Shown: one piece after another, positions 37,435-45,719 of the stretch | Layout of the letters: each line of letters starts with the position of its first letter | Numbering within the stretch: position 1 is the stretch's first letter | Assembly: GCA_964251665.1 (NCBI GenBank) | Contig: CAXUKO010000006.1 | Location: forward strand, 301,619 to 365,618 | Source of the DNA: JBBQLG01 sp964251665 | GTDB lineage: Bacteria > Bacteroidota > Bacteroidia > Cytophagales > Spirosomataceae | Direction: 5' to 3' | DNA length: 64,000 nt | Translations under genes and position numbers: made by a program | Notes under the pieces: model-generated | Databases searched by the model: none | Told to the model about the DNA's origin: nothing | What the model saw: the letters and a program-made list of their open reading frames with translations, nothing else

Positions 37435-37525
37435 GGGCGGTATAAGGGAATGTTTGTGAGCGAAGAGTTGAAGTCAGTTGCGCAGACAAAGACAGTTTAG
37501 AATCAAGCTTTGTCATGGTGCTGGC

Positions 37526-37596
37526 TTTGTCATCCTGACGGAGGAAGCATCTTAGAGAATTGACCGCTAAGATGCTTCCTCCGTCAGGATGACAAA
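37526..37596. repeat. Perfect 30-bp-arm palindrome, family G
   Basis: Arms 37526-37555 and 37567-37596 are exact reverse complements with an 11-base spacer, and include GTCATCCTGACGGAGGAAGC. It lies downstream of the GRP transporter and upstream of the GH127 gene, both on the - strand, so it may separate their transcripts. Confidence 0.88.
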
Positions 37597-37621
37597 AATT
37601 AATGATAGGCAAAAAATACCC

Positions 37622-38647
37622 TCACCGGGCCATAATCAACAGACCCAGGCCAATGACATAGCAAAGCAGCATAACGTTTAAGATGCGGTAGGTAGCGGTC
37701 GACGCATTGCGGAATTCCCGCCAGATGTAAATGCCCCAGATGGCCGCTACCACCGTAGCACCCTGGCCCAGCCCGTAGCTGATGGCCGGACCGGCTTTAT
37801 CCGATGCCAGGATGCTGAACGCCATACCCAGGCACCAGATCGTGCCACCCAACATGCCCGTCAGGTGATTGCGGGCGCTGCCCCGGAAATAATCGGCGTA
37901 GGAAACCGGCGTTCCCGTAAACGGACGATACATCAGAACGGTATTGAACAGAAAATTGCTCAAAAACACCCCAACGGCAAAAAAAACAACGGCCGTGTAA
38001 GGGCTGAGTTTACCCGGCTCCGGCTGGTCGAACACGGGAAACATCGAAGCCGCCACGAACCGGTAGAAAAAGCCCATCATCAGCCCGGCCACCACCGAGA
38101 GGATCAATCCCCTCGTGGATTCGACACGGGAAGAGTTGCCTTCTGATGAGCTATCCGAGGCTGTTGTTGCTACCTTTCGATACGCGAAGGCATTGAGGCC
38201 AATCGCGGCCGCAACCAGCAGAACGCCCCCGAATAACAGGGCCGGGTTACCAACCGGCAGGTTCAGGTAGTTGACAATCACGCCAACGATAAGTGCCAGA
38301 CCAATGCCCACCGGAAAGGCCACCGACATACCGGCAATGGCGATGGCGGCCCCCAGCAGAATATTAGCGGCATTGAACAACACCCCACCCAGCAGGGCCG
38401 AACCGAGACTGGCGTTACCGGCCTGTTGAATATCGGCCAGAAACGGGCGTCCAAGGTTGCCGGTACTCCCCAGTGTCAAGGCCAGCACAAGCGCCAGGAG
38501 CAGGATACCCAACACGTAGTCCCAGTAAAATAACTCGAATCGCCAGGTGCGGGCGGCCAGTTTCTGGGTATTGGCCCACGAGCCCCAGCACAGCATGGTG
38601 ATGAGGCAAAACAGGACGGCCAGCCCGTAACTTTGAATGATGAACAT
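37622..38647 (-). CDS. GRP-family sugar transporter (glucose/ribose porter type)
   Basis: A 341-residue inner-membrane protein of about ten helices, starting MFIIQSYGLAVLFCLITMLCWGSWANTQ. The WGSWANTQ motif in the first helix, the repeated GxxFNAANILLGAAI pattern and the GQGATVVAAIWGIYIWREF end are typical of the GRP/RbsU group in the drug/metabolite transporter superfamily. It lies 35 bp downstream of ribokinase on the same strand, so ribose uptake is the natural reading. Confidence 0.8.
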   Translation of the reverse strand: MFIIQSYGLAVLFCLITMLCWGSWANTQKLAARTWRFELFYWDYVLGILLLALVLALTLGSTGNLGRPFLADIQQAGNASLGSALLGGVLFNAANILLGAAIAIAGMSVAFPVGIGLALIVGVIVNYLNLPVGNPALLFGGVLLVAAAIGLNAFAYRKVATTASDSSSEGNSSRVESTRGLILSVVAGLMMGFFYRFVAASMFPVFDQPEPGKLSPYTAVVFFAVGVFLSNFLFNTVLMYRPFTGTPVSYADYFRGSARNHLTGMLGGTIWCLGMAFSILASDKAGPAISYGLGQGATVVAAIWGIYIWREFRNASTATYRILNVMLLCYVIGLGLLIMAR

Positions 38648-38682
38648 AGGGGTTAGGGAAGTAAGGTGGTTATGGGGATAGC

Positions 38683-39639
38683 TTAAACGGCTAAAGGCAA
38701 CTGGTCCAGCTCACGGCGGTAGGGCACCGACGCCTGAGCACCCATCCTTGTGACAGAAATGGAAGCCGCCTTGCAGGCAAACCCTACTGCATCGGGCAGG
38801 GGCTGCCCCTCCGAAACCGCTACGGCCAGTGCCCCGTTGAAACAGTCCCCGGCCGCCGTTGTGTCGATGGCCGTGACGGGCGGTGCCGGAATCAGCCCCG
38901 CGTAGGTATCGGTTAGCAAATAAGCACCTTTGCCCCCCAGCGTAATCACCACATTCGGTACCCCTAACACCCGGAGTTTCTGCGCGGCCTGTTCGGCTGT
39001 TGCCCCATTGGTCACCCGAATACCGGTCAGCAGTTCGGCTTCGCTTTCGTTGGGAGTGATCAGGTACAGGCAGGGAAACACACTCGTTGACAACGTTTGG
39101 GCCGGAGCGGGGTTTAAAACGACCCGCAGCCCCCGCTCGTGGCTTCGCCGAATGACGTACTCAACCGTGGGCAGGGGAATCTCTAATTGCAGCAGGACAA
39201 TACAGTCGGTCGTTACGCCGACGAGGGCTGGTTCTACTTCGGAAGGGCGCAAGTTGCCGTTCGCACCGGGAGCCACCGTGATGCAGTTCTCGCCGGTCGC
39301 ATCGACATTGATAAGGGCTACGCCCGATGGATCATCAGCGTCGGTAACTACCTGCGATACATCGATTTTCTCGCGCTGAAACTGTTGCAGGGCCTGCCTG
39401 CCGAAGATGTCGTTACCCACCTTGGCGACGAACATAACCGTGTTGGCTTTGTCGGCGGCACCGCTGCCGGAATCGGACAGGCGGGCAGCGGCTACGGCCT
39501 GATTCGCGCCTTTACCGCCGGGGTTCATCAGGAATGTACCGCCAATAACGGTTTCGCCGGGGCCGGGTAGTTTGGCCGCTTTGATGACCATATCGGTGTT
39601 GGAACTGCCAACGACACAGATTGATGCGTGATTTGCCAT
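38683..39639 (-). CDS. rbsK: Ribokinase
   Basis: A 318-residue PfkB-family sugar kinase that phosphorylates D-ribose at O5. The N-terminal VVGSSNTDMVIKA, the sugar-binding NPGGKGANQAVAAARL, the NPAPAQ loop, ITPNESEAELLTG and the catalytic DTTAAGDCFNGALA (Asp base in GDC) match ribokinase closely. The following gene encodes a GRP-type porter, forming a ribose uptake and activation operon. A strong promoter match lies 22 bp upstream of the ATG. Other PfkB substrates are possible but the NPGGKGANQA motif favours ribose. Confidence 0.9.
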   Translation of the reverse strand: MANHASICVVGSSNTDMVIKAAKLPGPGETVIGGTFLMNPGGKGANQAVAAARLSDSGSGAADKANTVMFVAKVGNDIFGRQALQQFQREKIDVSQVVTDADDPSGVALINVDATGENCITVAPGANGNLRPSEVEPALVGVTTDCIVLLQLEIPLPTVEYVIRRSHERGLRVVLNPAPAQTLSTSVFPCLYLITPNESEAELLTGIRVTNGATAEQAAQKLRVLGVPNVVITLGGKGAYLLTDTYAGLIPAPPVTAIDTTAAGDCFNGALAVAVSEGQPLPDAVGFACKAASISVTRMGAQASVPYRRELDQLPLAV

Positions 39640-39660
39640 GCTGGTTTAGAGATTGCAGGC

Positions 39661-39693
39661 CAAAAATATCTAAAAATAAGTCTATTTATCAAA
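39661..39693 (-). promoter_or_regulatory. Bacteroidota-type promoter of the rbsK operon
   Basis: On the - strand, TTTG (39693-39690) is followed after 21 bases by TATTTTTG (39668-39661), an exact match to TAnnTTTG. Transcription would start about 15-20 bases before the rbsK ATG at 39639. It is the best promoter match noticed in the window. Confidence 0.6.
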
Positions 39694-39798
39694 CGTAAAT
39701 TAGTAGCGTTCAGGAATCCTACAGGCAGTAAAATCAGTAAGAAAACCAGTGAATCAGCTTTTTATTGAACAAACGATTGAGGCAGTTCAGCGAAACCT

Positions 39799-41259
39799 AT
39801 GAATTCGATTCATTCTTTATTTGCCCTGATCCAATCCCTGACCAAAACGGAGAAGCGGTACATCGCCTTACAGGCCCAGTTTCAGGCCGGAGACAAACTG
39901 TACATGCGGCTGTTCAACTGCTTAGAAGCGGCCAACACCCTCGACGCGGCCACGGAGCAGACCCTGCGCGAGTCGTTTCCGGGTATTCAGTTGGAATCGG
40001 CCCGTAAGCATTTGTACTATGTGCTGATGAAAAGTCTGCGGCAGTTCGAGGCCGAAAGCTGGCTCGATGCTAAGTTGATGAACCTCATTCACGACAGCGC
40101 CATTCTGTTCCGCAAGGGCCTGTTCGCCGACTGCTTCGACCCGCTCGACAGGGCCAAACGGCTGGCCCTGCAACATGAGAAGTTCGCGATCTTTGTGCTG
40201 GCAGCCCGGCAGGAACTCCAGTTTCAGCACCGCCGGCAGTTTCCCGACCTGACGGAAACCGCCCTGCTGGCCCGGCAGGAGAAACTACAAACGGCCCTCA
40301 CTACCGAAATGGCCCGTCAGCAACACACGGCCCTCTACGAAACGCTGGCCCTGCGCTACTGGCAGCGGGGGCCGGTGCGCAGTCAGCAGGAAACCAACCG
40401 GCTCAACGATCTGCTGCTGGAGGAGCATCAACTGCTGCGGAGTCAGCGGCTGCGCTCGTTCGACTCCCAGCAGGTACATCTGCACTTTCAGTCGATTTAT
40501 TTTCAGATGACAGGTAACCCTGATGGTAGCCTGCCCCTGTTTCACGAACTGGACGAGTTGTACCGGCAGCATCCGCAATTGTGGGCCGACGCGCCCATCG
40601 AGTATGTGCAGGTGCTGAACGACATTCTGTTCACGCTTCGGTATATGGAGCAGTACGAGCCGATGACTTACTTCCTGGACCGGCTGAATAGTCTGGTCCC
40701 CCAAACGGGTGGGGTGTCGGTGCAGATCGCGTATCTGGTGCTGGAACATCAGTTGCACCGCGCGCTGGCGCAGGGCCAGGCCAATGCGGCCGTGCAGGTA
40801 CTCCAGACGCAGCTAACCCGCTGGGAGCGGGAGCGTACCCAACTGCCCGCCCAGACGCAGGCCCAGCTTGCCCTGACCATAAGCCGGGTCTGGTATGAAT
40901 CGGGCCGGTACGCCGATGCCTTGCGGGTCATCAACCGGGTGCTGAATCATCCCGGACGAGATATTAACCCTTATCTGTACGTAAGCTGCCGCCTGATGCA
41001 CCTGCTCATCCACGTAGCGCTGGACAACCGCGATTATATTGACTACCAAATCCGCTCGACCGGGCGCATGATCAAAAGCGACGGTCGCTCGTACCAAACC
41101 GAGCGACTCGTGCTGACCGTGCTGAAAAAGTGGCTCGCCCACAAACCCATTCCCGATCTCAGCGACACCGTTCAGGCGTTGCGGCAAGACAATTTTGAGA
41201 AGCGGTTTCTACTGGAATTGTCGCTGGAGAACTGGTTTAACCGGATGGCTGGCGGCTGA
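39799..41259 (+). CDS. Hypothetical helical-repeat protein
   Basis: A 486-residue soluble protein with no signal peptide or membrane helix. It is almost entirely alpha-helical with pairs of helices suggesting TPR-like repeats (for example VLNDILFTLRYMEQYEPMTYF and TISRVWYESGRYADALRVIN). The start MNSIHSLFALIQSLTKTEKRY and the spacing resemble a family of hypothetical proteins common in Cytophagales. No catalytic motif is visible. It is divergent from rbsK. Protein-protein scaffolding is possible, but the function is not assigned. Confidence 0.7.
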   Translation: MNSIHSLFALIQSLTKTEKRYIALQAQFQAGDKLYMRLFNCLEAANTLDAATEQTLRESFPGIQLESARKHLYYVLMKSLRQFEAESWLDAKLMNLIHDSAILFRKGLFADCFDPLDRAKRLALQHEKFAIFVLAARQELQFQHRRQFPDLTETALLARQEKLQTALTTEMARQQHTALYETLALRYWQRGPVRSQQETNRLNDLLLEEHQLLRSQRLRSFDSQQVHLHFQSIYFQMTGNPDGSLPLFHELDELYRQHPQLWADAPIEYVQVLNDILFTLRYMEQYEPMTYFLDRLNSLVPQTGGVSVQIAYLVLEHQLHRALAQGQANAAVQVLQTQLTRWERERTQLPAQTQAQLALTISRVWYESGRYADALRVINRVLNHPGRDINPYLYVSCRLMHLLIHVALDNRDYIDYQIRSTGRMIKSDGRSYQTERLVLTVLKKWLAHKPIPDLSDTVQALRQDNFEKRFLLELSLENWFNRMAGG

Positions 41260-41350
41260 TGCCCGATTCGTGCCCGTATCATAAATCAGGTAGGGGCTTC
41301 ACCGCATAGTTGACAAACTGAACCAATAGGAGTAGGTTGCGTATCAAAAT

Positions 41351-41472
41351 AGAACGCTGATTTTTATGACTACTATGATTTATTCTAATTTTTTGTACTA
41401 TTCAAGTAGCGCAATAGGCCAGGAATTGTGAATTATCATGATGTATCGTAACAATCCTGAAAATCAGCGTCC
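41351..41472. repeat. Imperfect palindrome, family E (copy 2)
   Basis: The left arm 41351-41380 (AGAACGCTGATTTTTATGA) pairs imperfectly with the right arm 41434-41472 (AATCAGCGTCCT). The left arm is nearly identical to that of 22142. As there, an exported-protein gene starts just after or within the right arm. The rest of the 238-bp gap is empty. Confidence 0.65.
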
Positions 41473-41497
41473 TACCGACATCACAAACGAATATCCA

Positions 41498-42520
41498 ATG
41501 CTAATGAAATCATCTTCGGGCGTATTATTTCTATTGCTTTTACTGGTTGCCGGACTGGCTTCGGCGCAATCCTCTGCTAAACTCAGCCAGATACGTGTTC
41601 AGGGCAATGCATTCGTTACAGCGGATGGTAAGCCAATCGTATTTAGGGGGTTGAACGCCAGTGACCCTGACCGGTTAGACAAAGCCGGTCACTGGAATAA
41701 GGCCTATTTTGAGGAGATGAAACGCTGGGGTGCTACGCTCGTACGGTTTCCGGTGCACCCAACGGCCTGGCGCAGTCGGGGTAAAGACCAATACCTGCAA
41801 CTGCTGGATAAGGGCGTTGCCTGGGCCGAAGAACTGGGATTATTCGTCATTATTGACTGGCACAGCATCGGAAATCTCAAAAATGAGCTGTACCAGAGCC
41901 CCATGTACGAGACCACGCATAAGGAGTCATTCGAGTTCTGGCGTACGATGGCCGAACACTACAAAGACAATACAACCGTTGCCTTTTTTGAACTCTTTAA
42001 CGAGCCCACCGTCATGACCGGCAAGCTGGGCACCTGTAGCTGGGCCGAGTGGAAAACGCTGATGGAGGAGACAATCACGATCATCCGGGCGAATGGGGCC
42101 AGAGCGGTACCCCTGGTGGCGGGCTTCAACTGGGCCTACGACCTGAAGGAGGTAGCCAGCAACCCAATTAATGCCGAAGGGATTGGCTATGTGAGTCACC
42201 CGTACCCGATGAAACGCGAGAAGCCCTGGGAAGCCAAGTGGACTGCCGACTGGGGGTTTGTGGCCAAGAAATACCCGGTTATGTTAACGGAGGTTGGTTT
42301 TTGCGGCCCGGACGACAAAGGAGCGCACGTGCCAGTCATCAGCGACGAGTCGTACGGTGATGCCATCACGGGCTATTGCGACACCAATGGTATTTCCTAC
42401 GTCGTCTGGGTATTTGATCCGCAATGGGCGCCCATGCTCTTCTCCGACTGGAACTTTACCCCGACCCGGCAGGGGCGGTACTTCAAGAAGGCCTTGCAGG
42501 TACATCAGACGGGTAAGTGA
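41498..42520 (+). CDS. GH5-like exported endoglycanase
   Basis: From ATG 41498 (MLMKSSSGVLFLLLLLVAGLASAQ; ATG 41504 is equally possible) the protein has about 340 residues. After the signal peptide comes a clan A TIM barrel: FRGLNASDPDRLDKAGHW, GATLVRFPVHPTAWR, LGLFVIIDWHSIGN, FFELFNEPTVM with the acid/base Glu, and YPVMLTEVGFCG with the nucleophile Glu. This fits GH5, whose members cut cellulose, mannan and related beta-glycans. There is no sorting domain or binding module. Upstream codons to 41438 come from the repeat and are not taken as coding. Confidence 0.85.
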   Translation: MLMKSSSGVLFLLLLLVAGLASAQSSAKLSQIRVQGNAFVTADGKPIVFRGLNASDPDRLDKAGHWNKAYFEEMKRWGATLVRFPVHPTAWRSRGKDQYLQLLDKGVAWAEELGLFVIIDWHSIGNLKNELYQSPMYETTHKESFEFWRTMAEHYKDNTTVAFFELFNEPTVMTGKLGTCSWAEWKTLMEETITIIRANGARAVPLVAGFNWAYDLKEVASNPINAEGIGYVSHPYPMKREKPWEAKWTADWGFVAKKYPVMLTEVGFCGPDDKGAHVPVISDESYGDAITGYCDTNGISYVVWVFDPQWAPMLFSDWNFTPTRQGRYFKKALQVHQTGK

Positions 42521-42531
42521 TGCTGTACCCG

Positions 42532-43509
42532 CTACGCTGCCAGTTCCCGGTTGTACTTGTTGCGGTACTGGAGGGGCGATAAGCCGGTGATGCGTTTAAA
42601 GGTGACGCGGAACGCTTTTGGGTCGGTATAACCAACGTTGTACATCACTTCGTTTACGTTCTCCCGCGATGACTCCAGGCTGTTTTTGGCTACTTCGATC
42701 TTCACCCGCTGTATGTATTCGACCACAGAGTTGGCGGTGGCCTTCTTAAAACGGCGCTCCAGATTCCGGCGACTCAGGGCCAGCATGGAGGCTAATTGAT
42801 CTACCGTTATTCTATCCTGATAATTCCCCTCAATAAACGCCTGTGCTTTTTTGATTGGTTCGTCACCATGTTCTTTCTGTCCGTTAAAGATGATAAACGA
42901 CGACTGACTGACCCGCTCAATATCGATCTGGAACACCTTGGAACACAGAACGGCCATGTCGCGCCCCGCATATTTCTCGACCAGATACAACACCAGATTC
43001 AGGTAGGAGAATGCGCCACCACTGGAGTAGATACCATGCTCATCCGTAACCAGTTTATTTTCGACCAGTTCGACATCGGGAAACATACGCCGGAAATCGT
43101 TGGCGGCCGCCCAGTGCGTCGTGCATTGCCGTCCGGTCAGCAGGCCAGTCGATGCCAGCAGAAAAGCACCCAGGCACAGACTGGCAACTTCGGCCCCCTG
43201 TTTATACTGGTTGACAATCCATGGTATAAAAGCCTGATTATCTTCCAGTGCCTGAGGAATATCGCCGTCGACGGCCGGGATAATAACCAGGTCGGTCTGC
43301 GTAATGTCGGTTATGAGCAGGTCCGTAGAGACGGTGTACATGCCATTACAGACCGGCGTTTTGTTGGCGAGACCTGCCAGTTGGATGGTAAACAGCGGAG
43401 GCTTGCCCATCCGTTTTAACAGGGCATTCACTTCGGTAAATACCAGCCGGGGGCCTTCGATACTGCCCAGAATGGCGCCTTTTGGCACCAGAATTGAGAT
43501 ATGCTTCAT
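42532..43509 (-). CDS. GlxA-type transcriptional regulator (DJ-1/PfpI plus AraC domains)
   Basis: A 325-residue regulator. The N-terminal 190 residues form a DJ-1/PfpI fold with the nucleophile-elbow motif ASLCLGAFLLASTGLL and TTHWAAANDF. The C-terminal 100 residues hold two AraC helix-turn-helices (TVDQLASMLALSRRNLERRFKK and VNEVMYNVGYTDPKAFRVTFKR). The DJ-1 half usually senses a small molecule or is catalytically dead. It is divergent from the DoxX gene 171 bp away, which is a likely target. Confidence 0.9.
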   Translation of the reverse strand: MKHISILVPKGAILGSIEGPRLVFTEVNALLKRMGKPPLFTIQLAGLANKTPVCNGMYTVSTDLLITDITQTDLVIIPAVDGDIPQALEDNQAFIPWIVNQYKQGAEVASLCLGAFLLASTGLLTGRQCTTHWAAANDFRRMFPDVELVENKLVTDEHGIYSSGGAFSYLNLVLYLVEKYAGRDMAVLCSKVFQIDIERVSQSSFIIFNGQKEHGDEPIKKAQAFIEGNYQDRITVDQLASMLALSRRNLERRFKKATANSVVEYIQRVKIEVAKNSLESSRENVNEVMYNVGYTDPKAFRVTFKRITGLSPLQYRNKYNRELAA

Positions 43510-43512
43510 ACG

Positions 43513-43543
43513 TAAAAATACATTAATTCAGTGTCGCAATCAA
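43513..43543 (-). promoter_or_regulatory. Possible leaderless promoter of the GlxA-type gene
   Basis: On the - strand, TTG (43543-43541) and TATTTTTA (43520-43513, seven of eight to TAnnTTTG) are 20 bases apart. The -7 box ends three bases before the ATG at 43509, so transcription would begin at or next to the start codon. Confidence 0.3.
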
Positions 43544-43680
43544 CCCCCGATTGGTCGCATTGCCCCCGCTGCGTTCGGCCGAAAGCGTGCATCTTTGTAA
43601 AGCAAACATAACCCGTCGACTGGCAGGCTAACGTTTGCCGATTCACCAATTTACCCGATCACCTACAAACAAGACTACCT

Positions 43681-44103
43681 ATGGAAGCCATTAAGCCAAC
43701 AACTGTACCGGACTCCGCTACAACGCCGGGCATGAACCCCAAAACCGTAAAAATCCTGTACTGGACACTAACAATCCTGTTTGGGCTGATGATGCTGATG
43801 GATGGCGGGGCTGGTGTGGCGCAGGAAAAAACCGGCCAGGAGGTGATGCGCCACTTAGGTTACCCAATGTATTTCATGATTATTTGCGGAATCGCCAAGA
43901 TACTGGGTGCCCTGGCCATTTTGCAAACCAGGTTCCGAACGATTAAAGAGTGGGCATACGCAGGCTTCACCATTAACTTCATCGGAGCCGCTGCTTCCCG
44001 GGCATTTGTGGGTGACGACGTGAGCCTGTTAATTCCACCCGTTGTCATGCTTGGGATACTATTTGTCACGTATTACCTCTGGAAGCGATTTTTGGCGTTA
44101 TAG
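43681..44103 (+). CDS. DoxX-family membrane protein
   Basis: A 140-residue protein with four membrane helices (ILYWTLTILFGLMMLMDGG, YFMIICGIAKILGALAIL, EWAYAGFTINFIGAAASRAF, VVMLGILFVTYYLW). The order and the GIAKILGA motif fit the DoxX/DoxD-like family of small membrane proteins of unclear role, often tied to redox or quinone functions. It is divergent from the GlxA-type regulator, which may control it. The serine hydrolase gene starts 17 bp after the stop. Confidence 0.8.
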   Translation: MEAIKPTTVPDSATTPGMNPKTVKILYWTLTILFGLMMLMDGGAGVAQEKTGQEVMRHLGYPMYFMIICGIAKILGALAILQTRFRTIKEWAYAGFTINFIGAAASRAFVGDDVSLLIPPVVMLGILFVTYYLWKRFLAL

Positions 44104-44120
44104 TGCCTACCTTGTTGACC

Positions 44121-45425
44121 ATGCAACATCGTACGAAACTGCTTCCGGGCCTGTTGGTGGCTTGTTTACTCACATTGCCGGGCTATGGTCAGGCCCGGAC
44201 GGATACCTTTCTGAGGGATTTGTTCGCGGCTAATCCGAATCCAGTTTTTCAGGAAGTGATCCGTCACCCCGACACCTACCGGCTACAGATTATCTACACC
44301 GAGATCAACCGGGACAGCCGTAATACGCCGTCGTTCAAAAACTATTATTACCATGTCGACAGCACCTGCTATTTCAATCCGGCGTCGACGGTGAAACTGC
44401 CACTGGCGATGCTGTCGCTGGAGAAACTGAACCGCCTGAACAAACCCGGTGTGACGAAATTCACGGCCATGCAGTTTGATAGCTCGTACACGAAGCAAAC
44501 CAACGAATGGACTGACCCAACTACGCAGAGCGGCTATCCAACCATCGCTGATTTTATCAGAAAGGCGTTTTTAGTCAGCGAAAACAATGCTTACAGCCGG
44601 ATGTACGAGTTTGTCGGGCAAAGCGAGATCAACCGGTCGCTGCACGCGAAAGGCTACGTTGACACGCGGATCACGCACCGGTTTGTGCGGATGACACCCG
44701 ACGAAAACCGGCATACGAACGCCGTTCGGTTCATCCAGCCCGATGGTAAACTGATTTATGCGCAGCCAGCCGCTTACAATCAGGACGCGTTCGATTTCCG
44801 ACGGGTCGATACCCTGGGGCGGGGTTATTACGTCGGAAAAGACAGTCTGGTACGTAAACCGTTCGATTTCACGACCCGGAACAAACTGCCGCTGGAGTCC
44901 TTACAGCAGCTACTACAATCAGTGATGTTTCCGCTTTCGGTGCCCGGGCAGCAACGCTTCGCCTTAACGAATGACGATTACCAGTTCCTGCGTCAGTACC
45001 TCTCGCAACTCCCCGGCGAAACCAATTACCCCAAATACGACGCCACGCAGTACTACGATAGCTATGTGAAATTCTTCTTTCAGGATAGCCTGCATCACAG
45101 CCTGCCAGCGGGCGTTCGGGTATTCAATAAAGTGGGCTGGGCGTACGGCTTTCTGACGGATGCGTCGTATGTGATGGACGTCAAAAACAAGATCGAGTAT
45201 ATGCTGACTGCCACAATCTACGTCAACCGCGACGGCATCCTGAACGATGATACCTACGAGTACGAAAGCGTCGGGCACCCGTTTCTGTATCAGTTAGGGC
45301 AAATAATCTACCAGCGTGAACTAACCCGCAAACGGCCCCATACGCCCGACCTGAGTGCTTTTCAACTCCGGTACGAGAAGCGGCTCAACGACGGCCGACC
45401 CGTAATTAAGGATGTGGATAATTAA
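44121..45425 (+). CDS. Exported serine hydrolase (class A beta-lactamase-like)
   Basis: From ATG 44121 the protein has 434 residues with a signal peptide (MQHRTKLLPGLLVACLLTLPGYGQ). The penicillin-binding-fold motifs are FNPASTVKLPLAML (Ser-x-x-Lys), VSENNAYSRMYEF (in place of SDN) and FNKVGWAYGF (in place of KTG). The large insert between them and the 430-residue length are unlike true class A beta-lactamases, so a peptidase or esterase role is as likely as beta-lactam hydrolysis. A GTG at 44103 overlapping the doxX stop is possible but puts six residues before the signal. Confidence 0.8.
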   Translation: MQHRTKLLPGLLVACLLTLPGYGQARTDTFLRDLFAANPNPVFQEVIRHPDTYRLQIIYTEINRDSRNTPSFKNYYYHVDSTCYFNPASTVKLPLAMLSLEKLNRLNKPGVTKFTAMQFDSSYTKQTNEWTDPTTQSGYPTIADFIRKAFLVSENNAYSRMYEFVGQSEINRSLHAKGYVDTRITHRFVRMTPDENRHTNAVRFIQPDGKLIYAQPAAYNQDAFDFRRVDTLGRGYYVGKDSLVRKPFDFTTRNKLPLESLQQLLQSVMFPLSVPGQQRFALTNDDYQFLRQYLSQLPGETNYPKYDATQYYDSYVKFFFQDSLHHSLPAGVRVFNKVGWAYGFLTDASYVMDVKNKIEYMLTATIYVNRDGILNDDTYEYESVGHPFLYQLGQIIYQRELTRKRPHTPDLSAFQLRYEKRLNDGRPVIKDVDN

Positions 45426-45488
45426 GGGATTTGTACTCATGCAGGTTCAGTCGCTAACCGTTACCCTGTCAATTCAGTTGATGGAGGT

Positions 45489-45719
45489 ATGAATCCGAAT
45501 GTTGGCAAATACATTATTGGGCTTGGAGTTGTGCTTGTGCTGGCTGGCTTTGTCATTCATTTTTTCGGTGACAAGCTGAATTGGTTAGGGCGTTTGCCGG
45601 GCGATATTCGTATTGAGGGACGTAACGGCGGATTTTATTTTCCCATCGTGACTTGTATAGTCCTCAGTCTGCTGCTGAATGTGATTATTGGCCTGATCCG
45701 CCGTTTTTTCGGTTCGTAA
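45489..45719 (+). CDS. DUF2905 membrane protein
   Basis: A 76-residue protein with two membrane helices (IIGLGVVLVLAGFVIHFF and FPIVTCIVLSLLLNVIIGLI) around the hallmark LNWLGRLPGDIRIEGRNGGFYFP, which is diagnostic of DUF2905. GGAGG stands right before the ATG. Its 3' end overlaps the convergent gene at 45685 by 35 bp. Function is unknown for the family. Confidence 0.9.
   Translation: MNPNVGKYIIGLGVVLVLAGFVIHFFGDKLNWLGRLPGDIRIEGRNGGFYFPIVTCIVLSLLLNVIIGLIRRFFGS

Noticed and set aside
36727..37500. A 257-residue + strand open frame
   Set aside because: It lies antisense to the GH127 gene, lacks recognisable motifs and mirrors its codon pattern; it is a shadow frame.
44121..45425. True class A beta-lactamase
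   Set aside because: The SDN and KTG motifs are replaced by SEN and KVG, and the protein is far longer than the family norm.
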